The notes under the pieces were generated by a model. That model was not told the origin of the DNA and did not search any database. It saw nothing but the letters and a program-made list of their open reading frames with translations. This document shows positions 41,387 through 50,633 of a stretch of 64,000 nucleotides of DNA, piece after piece. Position 1 is the stretch's first letter. Each line of letters opens with the position of its first letter. This DNA comes from Gilvimarinus polysaccharolyticus (GTDB lineage: Bacteria; Pseudomonadota; Gammaproteobacteria; Pseudomonadales; Cellvibrionaceae), in contig NZ_LFIJ01000003.1 in the NCBI RefSeq assembly GCF_001187555.1, forward strand, positions 37,666 through 101,665, written 5' to 3'. The position numbers and the translations under genes were made by a program.

Positions 41387-42858
41387 TAGCCCAGCTCAGA
41401 CTTAAGGGCGGCAAGTACGCCGTGCTCATTAATGCGATCAAGCCACTGAGTCGTTGCGGCTAATACTTGAGCGTTAGCCGCAAGCGCATTGCCGAACACT
41501 TTCGTCATCCCCAATACCGCGCGAACAGTTTCTTCTGCAGTATTGCTGGCCTCACACAATGCTTTTAACTCTGCTGCCAGCGGATCTTGTACATCAATCG
41601 TCTGCCCCTTTTCATCAACACCAGAGACATAGCGAATCCACGCCGCAAGTGCCAAACACAACAAATTAATATTGCCCTTGGTATCAAGCTGAGCTTGCAG
41701 TGTTTGTAGCCAGCGTTGAGGGATTTTTTGCGAACCGTCCATCGCAATTTGCCAAGTTCGATGCTTTAGCCCAGGGTTAGAGAATCGCTCGCGCAACTCC
41801 ACCTTATAGTGCTCCATATCAAAGCCGGCTGGCACTGTCAGTGTTTGACTGACCTCCCTATCCATAAAAACTTGACACAACTTAGCCAGTACCGGTTCAC
41901 GCATAACCTCACTAACATAATCGAAACCGGCCAAATAACCACAGTAGGCCAGCAATGAATGACTGCCGTTTAACAGGCGCAGCTTCATGATTTCGTAAAC
42001 GTGAACATCATCGACCAACAAGGCCCCAGCGTCTTCCCACGCGGGGCGCGCCGAGCAAAACTTATTTTCAATCACCCACTGACTAAAAGGCTCGGCCAAC
42101 ACCATCCCCTCATCACGCAAGCCCAACTTTCCTTCCAGCTCTTGGCGATCGGCATCGGTGGTTGCCGGTACAATACGATCGATCATGGTGCAGGGAAAGG
42201 TGGTATTGGCACGTATCCAAGTCGCCAATTGCGTGCTCACCTTGTCGGCATATTGCAGCACAATTTTTTCTAACACGGCACCATTGTTAGGTAAATTATC
42301 GCAACTTAAAACGGTAAAACTATCAATACCGGAACGACGGCGAACATCTAACGCCGCAACAATAAAACCAATAGCCGATTTGGGCGATGCGGGATTTGCC
42401 AGATCGTGCTGAATGTCAGGGTTGTTTAGGTTTAAATTGCCGCTCGCAGGATCGTGACAATAACCTTTTTCGGTAATCGTTAAAGAGACAATCTTGATCT
42501 GGGCATTAACCATAACCGACAACAGTGCTGCGGGGGATTCTGGCCCCACTAGCACATCTTTAACCGCACCAATCACCTGAAACTTTTCGCCATCAGCACC
42601 ACGCTCGACAACCGTGTACAAGCCATCTTGCGCAACTAACTGATCTTTTACCGTGGCCGAACGCAAGCTCGCCCCAATAATCTGCCAGTCCGTCGCGCCT
42701 TTATTTAATAATGCTTCGGTATACCACGCTTGATGCGCTCGGTGAAAAGCGCCAATACCTAAATGTATAATGCCGGCGTTAGTATTGGCGCGGTCATAAT
42801 TCGGGGTGCTCGCGACGTTGGCAGCGGTAGCGAGGGTTTGATTATTTAAGCGTTGCAT
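41386..42858 (-). CDS. mannitol dehydrogenase-family uronate reductase (UxuB/UxaB role)
   Basis: This NAD-dependent reductase belongs to the long-chain mannitol dehydrogenase family, which includes fructuronate reductase (UxuB) and tagaturonate reductase (UxaB). From ATG at 42858 it has 490 residues (MQRLNNQTLATAAN). The frame stays open upstream to 43185, but that part lies over uxaC in another frame and is not protein-like. The NAD-binding motif is IIHLGIGAFHRAHQA near residue 31; catalytic-region residues are in KLRLLNGSHSLLAY. With uxaC upstream (10-base gap) and uxaA in the window but no uxuA, tagaturonate reduction is the likely role, even though the sequence style is UxuB-like (inference). 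Confidence 0.88.
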   Translation of the reverse strand: MQRLNNQTLATAANVASTPNYDRANTNAGIIHLGIGAFHRAHQAWYTEALLNKGATDWQIIGASLRSATVKDQLVAQDGLYTVVERGADGEKFQVIGAVKDVLVGPESPAALLSVMVNAQIKIVSLTITEKGYCHDPASGNLNLNNPDIQHDLANPASPKSAIGFIVAALDVRRRSGIDSFTVLSCDNLPNNGAVLEKIVLQYADKVSTQLATWIRANTTFPCTMIDRIVPATTDADRQELEGKLGLRDEGMVLAEPFSQWVIENKFCSARPAWEDAGALLVDDVHVYEIMKLRLLNGSHSLLAYCGYLAGFDYVSEVMREPVLAKLCQVFMDREVSQTLTVPAGFDMEHYKVELRERFSNPGLKHRTWQIAMDGSQKIPQRWLQTLQAQLDTKGNINLLCLALAAWIRYVSGVDEKGQTIDVQDPLAAELKALCEASNTAEETVRAVLGMTKVFGNALAANAQVLAATTQWLDRINEHGVLAALKSELG

Positions 42859-42868
42859 GAACGGTCCT

Positions 42869-44284
42869 TTAATCCAGCTTATAAGCTTGCTTAACAAGCC
42901 TGTAGGTAAGGTCGATGGCCACTTCGCGGGCCTCATCCTCGGGCAGACGATGCTCGGCCACCAAGCGCGCCAAGAAATTACAATCCATTCGACGAGCCAC
43001 GTCGTGACGCGCCGGAATCGATAAAAATGCCCGAGTATCGTCATTAAAGCCAACGGTGTTATAAAAACCGGCGGTCTCGGTAATTTGCTCACGAAAACGA
43101 CGCATACCCTCAGGACTGTCGTGAAACCACCAAGAGGGACCCAATTTAAGTACGGGATAATGCCCCGCCAAGGGCGCCAGCTCACGACTGTAAACTGTCT
43201 CGTCTAAGGTAAAAACAATAACCGACAAACGAGAGTCGTTACCGTATTTATCTAACAGCGGTTTTAAGGCGTTAACATATTCGGTTTGCGACGGAATATC
43301 CGCGCCTTTATCGCGACCAAAATCGCGAAATAGCGTTGGGTTGTGGTTGCGAAACGAGCCTGGGTGAATTTGCATCACCAAGCCATCCTCAATACTCATG
43401 CCGGCCATTTCGGTTAGCATCTGACCACGAAACTGCTCGGCTTCTGCGGCACTGCACTTACCCGCCAAGGCTTTGGCAAATAATTTTTCGCATTCAGCAA
43501 GCGACAAATCTGACGTGGTCGCCGTAGGGTGGCCGTGGTCAGTGGAGGTGGCACCAAAGGATTTAAAATACTCCCGACGATTCATCAATGCCGCCAAATA
43601 CCCCGCCCAATGGCCGGTGTCTTCACCGGTAATTTCACCCAGCTTGGCAACATTTGTAGCAAAGCCTTCAAAATCCGGGTCCACTACTGGATCAGGACGG
43701 TAAGCCGTAATCACTCCGCCACCCCAACCACTTTCACGAATTTTTTTGTGATGGCGCAAATCATCCAATGGCGACTCAGTGGTCGCAAGGTATTCAATAT
43801 TGAAATTATCCAGCAATGATCGCGGCAAAAACTCCGGCTTCTGCAAACAACTGTTAATACGCTCGTAATAAGCATCTGCGGTGGCGCCACTTAATAGCTG
43901 CTCTAGCCCAAACACTTCGCTAAAAACATAATCAAGCCACATCCGCGATGGGGTACCGCGAAACGCCCAGTAATGCTCAGCAAACAAGCGCCAGATTTTT
44001 TTGGGATCTTGCTCCACGGCAAGCCCTGCTTTGCTAGGCACCCCCAGCGACGGCAAAGAAACACCTAAACTGTAGAGCATCCGAAACACGTAGTGATCGG
44101 GCTTGATCAGTAGATCGGCGGGATTACCAAAGGGTTGGTTGTCAGCAAACCAACTCGGGTCGGTATGCCCGTGCGGACTGACAATTGGCAGACCTTTAAC
44201 TTCTTGATACAGTCGACGCGCAATAGCGCGAGTCGTCTCGTCCGCTGGAAACAAGCGGTCGGGATGTAAATTCAGTGCACTCAT
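42869..44284 (-). CDS. uxaC: uronate isomerase (glucuronate/galacturonate isomerase)
   Basis: UxaC isomerises galacturonate to tagaturonate and glucuronate to fructuronate in the cytoplasm. The 471 residues match the family (about 470). Characteristic segments are LPIVSPHGHTDPSWFADN near residue 34 (metal-binding HxH), MQIHPGSFRNHN near residue 306 and DDTRAFLSIPARHDVARR near 419. It leads the uxaC-reductase-pectinesterase operon and is divergent from kdgK. Confidence 0.98.
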   Translation of the reverse strand: MSALNLHPDRLFPADETTRAIARRLYQEVKGLPIVSPHGHTDPSWFADNQPFGNPADLLIKPDHYVFRMLYSLGVSLPSLGVPSKAGLAVEQDPKKIWRLFAEHYWAFRGTPSRMWLDYVFSEVFGLEQLLSGATADAYYERINSCLQKPEFLPRSLLDNFNIEYLATTESPLDDLRHHKKIRESGWGGGVITAYRPDPVVDPDFEGFATNVAKLGEITGEDTGHWAGYLAALMNRREYFKSFGATSTDHGHPTATTSDLSLAECEKLFAKALAGKCSAAEAEQFRGQMLTEMAGMSIEDGLVMQIHPGSFRNHNPTLFRDFGRDKGADIPSQTEYVNALKPLLDKYGNDSRLSVIVFTLDETVYSRELAPLAGHYPVLKLGPSWWFHDSPEGMRRFREQITETAGFYNTVGFNDDTRAFLSIPARHDVARRMDCNFLARLVAEHRLPEDEAREVAIDLTYRLVKQAYKLD

Positions 44285-44659
44285 GATGATATTATTACCA
44301 TTGTTGTGGAGTTAGACAAAAATCAGTCTGACCAGACGCTATATTTTTTACCATAAGGTATGACCAATTTATAGTTGCAAATAAGCACCTTTATGTCAAT
44401 GGCACATCGCATCAGATAGCCTATAAATAACCGCAACTAAGAGTGTTCAATAGAAAGTTTGCCACGCTAAGGCGCCCAGCCAACTCGATTATTGTTTTTA
44501 GGTTATGGCAAGGGGTGGTGGCACCCAACATGTTATTACTACATGAAACGGCAACAACTTGCAAACCGGCCTGACCAATTGTAAAATTTCATACAATCGA
44601 TCGCTTTTAAATTTTGGCCGCAATATATACGGCCCCAGAATATAGAGAGTATAAATACC
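44285..44659. promoter_or_regulatory. uxaC-kdgK divergent control region
   Basis: These 375 bases have no gene. For kdgK (plus strand): TTGCAA at 44559-44564, 17-base spacer, TAAAAT at 44582-44587, with CTGACCAATT (44571-44580) inside the spacer. For uxaC (minus): TTGACA at 44394-44399 and TATAAA at 44368-44373, spacing 20, with AATTGGTcatACCttAT (44353-44369) touching the -10. A third TGGTcagAC site lies at about 44324-44335. All fit repression by one regulator (inference). Confidence 0.65.
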
Positions 44660-45607
44660 ATGGCAAAAATTGCCTGTATCGGTGAGGTTATGATTGAACT
44701 TGCCGCCAGCGAATCAACCACTAATGGCCGCGAGTACAAGGCGTTATCTTACGCCGGTGACACCTACAACACTGCCGTCACCCTAGCGCGCCTTGCTATT
44801 GATACCACTTACGTCACGCGCTTGGGTGACGATCATTACAGCGATGCGATTATCGCGCGCCTACAAGCTGAGAACATTAACACTCAAGCTATCGTGCACC
44901 AAGAAGGCGCGGTACCCGGACTTTACATGATTCATAACAGCCCCGATGGTGAGCGCGAGTTTTTTTATTGGCGCTCGCAGGCTCCTGCTCGGGCGATGTT
45001 TTCTCAGCAACAAGAAATCGCACAACTAGAAACAGCCCTCAACGATTGCGAGATGATTTATTTATCGGGTATAACCTTAGCAATTATCAGCACCGAAGCC
45101 CGCCAACAGCTACTGGCATTTTTACGACGCTTTAAAAAGCACGGCGGTAAAGTTGCGTTTGACAGTAATTATCGCCCTCGCCTATGGCAAACCCCAGAAC
45201 AAGCGCAGCAAGCCATGAACGAGCTACTATCGGTAACCGATTTAGCGCTACTGACTCTTGACGATGAAGAGCTGCTATGGGGCGATGACGATGACGCAAT
45301 CGAAGCGGTTAAGCTGCGCTACGCCAACTATGGCATTGCCGAGATCGTATTAAAACGCGGCGCCGAGGATGTCATCATTCTGAATGGCAACCAACAAACG
45401 CGAGTAGCCGTGCCCAGAGTTGAAAACATCGTTGATACCACCGCCGCTGGCGATACTTTTAACGCGGGCTATTTGGCCGCCCGCAGTACTGGCAAGTCAG
45501 CTGAGGCCGCCGCTGCACAAGCGTGTCGCTGCGCTCGAGTCATCATTCAGCATCGTGGCGGGGTAATAGATCGCGAGCTTTACTTAAACGAGCTGGCCAA
45601 CGCCTAA
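44660..45607 (+). CDS. kdgK: 2-keto-3-deoxygluconate kinase
   Basis: KdgK phosphorylates 2-keto-3-deoxygluconate to KDPG, the step where the two uronate branches join the Entner-Doudoroff pathway. The 315-residue PfkB-family protein has GEVMIELAASES and YAGDTYNTAVTLARL near the N-terminus and the C-terminal catalytic motif DTTAAGDTFNAGYLAA near residue 260, in which Asp is the base. It is single, with a terminator at 45612. The next enzyme, KDPG aldolase, is not in the window. Confidence 0.96.
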   Translation: MAKIACIGEVMIELAASESTTNGREYKALSYAGDTYNTAVTLARLAIDTTYVTRLGDDHYSDAIIARLQAENINTQAIVHQEGAVPGLYMIHNSPDGEREFFYWRSQAPARAMFSQQQEIAQLETALNDCEMIYLSGITLAIISTEARQQLLAFLRRFKKHGGKVAFDSNYRPRLWQTPEQAQQAMNELLSVTDLALLTLDDEELLWGDDDDAIEAVKLRYANYGIAEIVLKRGAEDVIILNGNQQTRVAVPRVENIVDTTAAGDTFNAGYLAARSTGKSAEAAAAQACRCARVIIQHRGGVIDRELYLNELANA

Positions 45608-45611
45608 CAAC

Positions 45612-45635
45612 AAACGGCGTTTCGGCGCCGTTTTT
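45612..45635 (+). terminator. terminator after kdgK
   Basis: aaacggcg and cgccgttt form a stem, followed by ttttt. It sits between the convergent kdgK and pectate lyase genes and ends kdgK transcription. Confidence 0.85.
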
Positions 45636-45665
45636 CAGCACTACCTTTAGCCCTGCCAACCTAAA

Positions 45666-46922
45666 CTACCGATATTCCACAGGGATAAAACTCTGTAGCC
45701 AGTCGGCAATATCACGAGGATCCTTTGGCACCAACAGTGCTCGGTAAGTGGGCGAGTAATTAGGGTAACCTCCAACGGCCTCTTGTGAATCGATAATTCG
45801 TCCGCTTTTGTTACGTAGCGACGCAACAATTCGTCGGTCGACGTCATTCCGCGCCCAAGGTCTTGCGCCGGCATTATGCAAAACATGCTCATAGACATCG
45901 CTCAACGAGATCGGCTGTAAACCTGTAGGCCACACTGGGGCTTTGTCCAGAAAATGAATGTCTCCTTGAACCTGCGCCATTTCGCCGCCAGTTAAATTCA
46001 AAACTTGGTTGTCGCTCAGGTACACATCCCCCTGATAAGACACCAACGCCAAATCAGAATAGGTATCTCGACCGTAGCGCAACTCATTACCCACCACCGC
46101 CACTTTGGGGTTGCCGGGTTTAAATTTATGGCCGACCCACTCGTGCGCAATATACCCTAGCTGTACTGCAGCATTACCTAAGTTATACATCAAGTTGTTA
46201 ACCACCACACCTGTAGCATGCGCTTTAAAATAAGGGTTGCGCCGATCATTGTGAGCAAATAAATTGCCCACAACCGCCACCTCTTGCACGTAATCGTGGA
46301 TTAAAATCCCCTTAGAGTGTTTACCTTTTTTATGAGTTGCGTAATCCAATGCCTCGGCAATAATAGAATTACTAAAAGTGACTCTACCAGAGGTTGCCTC
46401 CGGTCCCTCATAACGTTCACCAGAGGCAGACATATTTTCATCTACGGCCCAACTGGTTGAGACATGGTCAACATGAACATTACGCGCTTGTGCGCGAGAC
46501 ACACCAATACCATCAGGCTCCCAACCTGACAACGCCTGCATATCATTAGTGCCGGGACGCACCGCAATATGACTAATACGAACATCGTGGGTCCGCACAC
46601 TTAAGCCGCCGCGAATCAGTGTAATGCCAGGCTCAGGAGCGGTTTCACCCGCAAGCGTAAGAAAGGGCTCAACAATATCAATATTGGTGCCGGCTAGATT
46701 AATAATGCCACCCACCTCAAAAACCACCACTCGCTTACCCGATTGATTTAACGCCGCACGCAAACTACCCGGGCCTGCGGCGGCCAAGCTGGTAACTTTA
46801 ATTACTTCACCGCCCAGTCCCGCAGTGGTATCGACACCAAAGCCTGTTACAGAGTTAAGGTTTATAGCGTGCACGTTAAAGGTAAGGAGGAGCAATATTA
46901 ATAAACTAAAATGCCGAATCAT
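45666..46922 (-). CDS. pectate lyase (PL1 family)
   Basis: The enzyme cleaves de-esterified pectin by beta-elimination, giving unsaturated oligogalacturonides. From ATG at 46922 it has 418 residues with a signal peptide (MIRHFSLLILLLLTFNVHA). The frame is open to 47021, but GAGAGG lies just upstream of 46922 and only that start gives a signal peptide. PL1 features in order: GGIINLAG near 71-78, NVHVDHVSTSWAVDENMS (148-165), and the catalytic-Arg region HNDRRNPYFK (224-233). It is last in the TRAP-VOC-lyase operon. Confidence 0.88.
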   Translation of the reverse strand: MIRHFSLLILLLLTFNVHAINLNSVTGFGVDTTAGLGGEVIKVTSLAAAGPGSLRAALNQSGKRVVVFEVGGIINLAGTNIDIVEPFLTLAGETAPEPGITLIRGGLSVRTHDVRISHIAVRPGTNDMQALSGWEPDGIGVSRAQARNVHVDHVSTSWAVDENMSASGERYEGPEATSGRVTFSNSIIAEALDYATHKKGKHSKGILIHDYVQEVAVVGNLFAHNDRRNPYFKAHATGVVVNNLMYNLGNAAVQLGYIAHEWVGHKFKPGNPKVAVVGNELRYGRDTYSDLALVSYQGDVYLSDNQVLNLTGGEMAQVQGDIHFLDKAPVWPTGLQPISLSDVYEHVLHNAGARPWARNDVDRRIVASLRNKSGRIIDSQEAVGGYPNYSPTYRALLVPKDPRDIADWLQSFIPVEYR

Positions 46923-46980
46923 AATAAACCTCTCAACAGATTGAGCGATACCCGGCGCCACACGAAAAATCATTACGGCG

Positions 46981-47364
46981 CTAAACCATCGGGACCCCGC
47001 GTTTACATAACTGAAGCGCAAAACCCCAGGGATCTTTCAGCATCAACAATACCGATCCATCCTTAAGTCGAACATCATCAACAACGTTACAACCTGCTGT
47101 ACACAACCGCTTCGCATCAACGTCAGAATTTTCAGACACGAAGGCTAAATGTAACGTTAACGGATTCATCAACGGATAATCGGGCACATCGTCGGGCGGA
47201 TTATTATAAATTTCAATCATCACCTTATCACTGCTGTCAGCCAGAAAGTGGGTGTGTGGTGGTTTGCTAAATTTGTGCTTAACCGTAAAGCCCAAGTGCT
47301 CACAGTACCACTGGGCAACCGCAATAGGATCTTTAACATTAAAGGCAAAGTGCTCAATTCGCAT
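46981..47364 (-). CDS. VOC-family (glyoxalase-like) protein
   Basis: This 127-residue protein has one vicinal-oxygen-chelate fold: MRIEHFAFNVKDPIAVAQWY, LGFTVKHKFSKPPHTHFLA, MIEIYNN and a C-terminal DPWGFALQLCKR. Metal positions His5, His74-like and Glu can be proposed, but the reaction is unknown. It lies in the TRAP/pectate lyase operon, 16 bases after dctM and 58 bases before the lyase start, suggesting a role on a uronate-derived intermediate (inference). Confidence 0.82.
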   Translation of the reverse strand: MRIEHFAFNVKDPIAVAQWYCEHLGFTVKHKFSKPPHTHFLADSSDKVMIEIYNNPPDDVPDYPLMNPLTLHLAFVSENSDVDAKRLCTAGCNVVDDVRLKDGSVLLMLKDPWGFALQLCKRGVPMV

Positions 47365-47380
47365 CGTTACTTAACCCCAC

Positions 47381-48685
47381 TTATTTTTCATAGAGACCAA
47401 AGAAGGTCGGTAAAAACTCACTAATAGCTGGGATATAAGCCACCAACATAAGCACCACGACCATCGCCGCATACATCGGCATCAAAGGTTTTATTAATTT
47501 AGCAATGGTGGTTTTAGCAATACCACAGCCGACAAATAATACAGCGCCTACAGGTGGCGTACACAAACCGATACAAAGATTAAGCACCATCATAATGCCA
47601 AAGTGCAGTGGCGACATGCCAAGTTCCATGGCTACAGGCAAGAAAATAGGTGTAAAAATAAGAACTGCTGGCGTCATATCCATAAAGATACCCACCAACA
47701 ATAAGATCAAATTAATCGTTAATAAGATAATAAAAGGATTATCACTGAGCCCCATTAAAGCTGCACTAATATTTTGTGGAATATTCTCGTAACTTAACAT
47801 CCAACTCATTGCCGTGGAGGTGGCAATCAACAACATAACGATTGCCGTGGTCTCCACCGCTTTAACAAAAATTTCTGGCAACTCTGGCAGCTTAACCTCT
47901 TTATACACAAAGACCGATAGCAATAACGAGTACAACACCGCAATAACACTAGCCTCGGTCGCGGTAAAAAAGCCACCGACAATACCGCCAATCACTAAAA
48001 CAATAAGAAACAAGCTCGGTACGGCATCTAGTGTTTTCTTTGCCACCTCTTTAACCGTAGGTACTTTACCTACAGGGTAGCCGTGCTTTTTGGCATAGAC
48101 AGCACACACAGCCATCAAACTCAGCGCCACCAAAATACCGGGCAAGTAGCCGGCAATAAACAGCGCAGCGATTGAAACACCGCCACTGGCCAGGGAATAG
48201 ACAATTAAAATGTTACTGGGAGGAATCAAAAGTCCGGTAGTCGATGAAGCAACCGTAACGGCCGCGGTAAAGTTTTTATCGTAACCTTCTTTTTCCATAG
48301 TGGGGATCATAAAACCACCAATGGCTGATGTGGCTGCCACTGCAGAGCCAGATATTGCGCCAAACAACGTACAGCTGATGATATTCACAAACGCCAAACC
48401 GCCGGGCAACATACCGATTAAAACTTTGGCAAACTCGATTAAACGGTGAGCAATACCGCCACGCCCCATTAGCAGGCCAGACAACACAAAGAAAGGAATT
48501 GCCAGAAGTGCAAAACTATTAATTCCTCCAACCATGCGCTGCGCGACAGTCACTGCCGCCGGACCAAAATCAATGGTAAACAGCATGGCTGCAAATGTTG
48601 CGATACCAATACCGATAGAGATCGGCACATTCAGTACCAGCAGAACCACAAAGGTCACCAGCAAGACAATAACGGAGCCATCCAT
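47381..48685 (-). CDS. TRAP transporter large permease (DctM-like)
   Basis: DctM is the membrane subunit that moves substrate into the cytoplasm using a sodium or proton gradient. The 434 residues have about 12 transmembrane segments and the family motifs IPFFVLSGLLMGRGGIA, SGSAVAATSAIGGFMIP and LLIPPSNILIVYSLASGG. It is third in the dctP-dctQ-dctM order, 47 bases after dctQ. The substrate is likely a uronate or unsaturated uronate, inferred from the operon. Confidence 0.95.
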   Translation of the reverse strand: MDGSVIVLLVTFVVLLVLNVPISIGIGIATFAAMLFTIDFGPAAVTVAQRMVGGINSFALLAIPFFVLSGLLMGRGGIAHRLIEFAKVLIGMLPGGLAFVNIISCTLFGAISGSAVAATSAIGGFMIPTMEKEGYDKNFTAAVTVASSTTGLLIPPSNILIVYSLASGGVSIAALFIAGYLPGILVALSLMAVCAVYAKKHGYPVGKVPTVKEVAKKTLDAVPSLFLIVLVIGGIVGGFFTATEASVIAVLYSLLLSVFVYKEVKLPELPEIFVKAVETTAIVMLLIATSTAMSWMLSYENIPQNISAALMGLSDNPFIILLTINLILLLVGIFMDMTPAVLIFTPIFLPVAMELGMSPLHFGIMMVLNLCIGLCTPPVGAVLFVGCGIAKTTIAKLIKPLMPMYAAMVVVLMLVAYIPAISEFLPTFFGLYEK

Positions 48686-48732
48686 CTTTTTAACCTCAAA
48701 TTATGTTTATTGTAATGAGCTGTATTCGCGGC

Positions 48733-49242
48733 TTATTCGTAAAACTCGACGTGATCCGGCGCTGGATCACCATAAAGAATCCGATCGATTGAAAACAGCA
48801 CAATCAGCACACCACTGAGGGGAATAACACTGTAGAGATAACCAATTTTTATTTGCAGTGCCGCAGACATCTGCCCCAGATCGAGTGTCAACAACACCAA
48901 TTTAGCTCCGCCATAAATCATAATAACGCAGGCAAATAAAGAGCAAACCAAGCTGATAAAAATATCCAGCTTGCGTTTAGCCAGACCTTCGAGTTGTTGC
49001 GATAGAATATCTAGTCCTAAATGCGCTTTTTTACGGTAAGCGTATGCGGCCCCCAAAATACCAATCCACACCAATAAAAAGCGGGCAAGCTCTTCGGTGT
49101 AAGAGCTTGGCTCTTGCAACACAAAACGAGTCGCCACTTGCCAGGTAACATCCAGCACCATAGCGGCCATTAGTAGGCCTAGAAAGACGCCAAGAATTTT
49201 TTCGATCATTGCGGTTAGTTGCTTCATGGGATGAGTCTTCAC
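48733..49242 (-). CDS. TRAP transporter small permease (DctQ-like)
   Basis: This 169-residue protein has four hydrophobic segments and the DctQ signature SYTEELARFLLVWIGILGAA near residue 62. Its start directly abuts the dctP stop (49243), implying coupled translation. It forms the membrane complex with the DctM-like subunit. Confidence 0.94.
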   Translation of the reverse strand: MKTHPMKQLTAMIEKILGVFLGLLMAAMVLDVTWQVATRFVLQEPSSYTEELARFLLVWIGILGAAYAYRKKAHLGLDILSQQLEGLAKRKLDIFISLVCSLFACVIMIYGGAKLVLLTLDLGQMSAALQIKIGYLYSVIPLSGVLIVLFSIDRILYGDPAPDHVEFYE

Positions 49243-50220
49243 TTACATAGCTTTAAAAGTTTGAATCAAGTCGTACAGTTCGGTGCCTTTATACGACTCA
49301 TGCATTGACTCGACCCGCGCCATAAAAGGCTGTTTATCTGGACGGATAACAGTAACACCTGCCGCGGTAACGGCTGCTAACGCTTCTGCGGTAGATTCAG
49401 CCCACAACTTGCGCTCATAAACCACAGCTTCATCCATCGCTTGCTGTAACCACAACTGTTGCTGAGCACTCAGGTGATTCCAGATATAGCTCGAGATCAA
49501 CACGATATCCGGCACATAGGTATGTTCATTGAGGATATAAAACTTGCTGACCTCATAATGCTTTGAAGTGTAAAAACTTGGCGGGTTGTTTTCGGCACCA
49601 TCGACCACCCCTTGCGACAATGCCGTATACAACTCACCCCAAGAAATCGGCGTGCCAGAGCCACCCAATGCCTGCACCATACGCAGCGCAGTCTGGCTTT
49701 GCTGCACACGAACTTTTAACCCTTTAAGATCCTCGGGTGAATATACGGGTGTGTCCGTGGTATAAAAACTGCGGCTTCCCGCATCAAAATATCCTAGACC
49801 GCGCAAGTTAACTGAGTCGCCCGACAACAGCAGCCTCTCGCCTTCGGCACTGTTTAAAACACGCCAAAAATGCTCGTTATCGCGAAACACGTAGGGAATA
49901 TTGAAAACCTTCATGGCCGGCACAAAACCTTCCATGGGACTGGAGGAAACCTTGGTCATAGCGAGCGAGCCAATCTGCAATAGCTCCATCAACTCGCGCT
50001 CATCGCCAAGCTGACCACCGGGGTAGATATCAATTTTCATCTTGCCCCCCGATATAATCTCAAGCCGATCAGACATAAATACGATGGCTTGGTGTACCGG
50101 GTGGGTTTGATCAAGGCTGTGAGCCATTTTTAGGGTTTTAACGTCAGCCTCTTTACCGCAAGCGGCAGTCAAAACACATAAAATCAATAATAGTAGTGAC
50201 TTGAACGAGCTCTTACCCAT
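49243..50220 (-). CDS. TRAP transporter substrate-binding protein (DctP-like), lipoprotein
   Basis: This periplasmic receptor delivers substrate to DctQM. From ATG at 50220 it has 325 residues; GTG at 50232 would add MRCK. The N-terminus has a lipobox LTAACG, so it is probably a lipoprotein, whereas most DctP proteins are soluble. Family motifs: MAHSLDQTHPVHQAI, IDIYPGGQLGDERELMELLQ, LKGLKVRVQQSQTALRMVQA with the substrate-binding Arg, and GVVDGAENNP. It leads the TRAP-VOC-pectate lyase operon; operator-like sites lie upstream. Confidence 0.93.
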   Translation of the reverse strand: MGKSSFKSLLLLILCVLTAACGKEADVKTLKMAHSLDQTHPVHQAIVFMSDRLEIISGGKMKIDIYPGGQLGDERELMELLQIGSLAMTKVSSSPMEGFVPAMKVFNIPYVFRDNEHFWRVLNSAEGERLLLSGDSVNLRGLGYFDAGSRSFYTTDTPVYSPEDLKGLKVRVQQSQTALRMVQALGGSGTPISWGELYTALSQGVVDGAENNPPSFYTSKHYEVSKFYILNEHTYVPDIVLISSYIWNHLSAQQQLWLQQAMDEAVVYERKLWAESTAEALAAVTAAGVTVIRPDKQPFMARVESMHESYKGTELYDLIQTFKAM

Positions 50221-50232
50221 CTTACATCTCAC

Positions 50233-50633
50233 AGATTTTTATATTTATTTACGTAAATTCTAAGTCATACAGCGTATAAAAAGAGCGGGCGATCAGAAAA
50301 ATTGCCAGCGCTATTAAACCATGAGGAGCGCCTATTATTCTGCCCTGAACCACCCGCACAACCCAAGCAGAGACTTAGGAGAGCCACATTAATTGATCGG
50401 AGCGGTAATCATTGGCTGTCATTTACCGAGCGACTAGACCATCAACACAGTTAACAACAAGCAACCTGCCTGACCAATTGAGGTAATAATTGCATATTGG
50501 ACTACCAAAAACAAGGGGCGGCTGACCAATTCTATAGTCATTGAATGACTTGCGGCAGATTAGCCGTATATAGAGACATAACAATTCAGCATGAGGGGGG
50601 ATAGCAGAAAGGAACGATCTGGCGGCCTAGCTG
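50233..50633 (-). promoter_or_regulatory. TRAP operon control region with operator-like cluster
   Basis: About 400 bases lack a gene. CTGACCAATT occurs at 50470-50479 and again at 50522-50531; between them TTTTTGGTagtCCAATAT (minus strand, about 50495-50512) is a third site. A possible minus-strand promoter TTGTTT, 17 bases, AATTAT overlaps that central site. The Tad operon ends at 50634 without an evident terminator. Confidence 0.6.

Noticed and set aside
42859-43185. Upstream extension of the uronate reductase
   Set aside because: The extra residues are rich in Trp and Arg, overlap uxaC in another frame and are absent from the family; ATG at 42858 gives the expected N-terminus.
46923-47021. 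Upstream extension of the pectate lyase
   Set aside because: It would place residues before the signal peptide and overlap the VOC gene; GAGAGG supports ATG at 46922.
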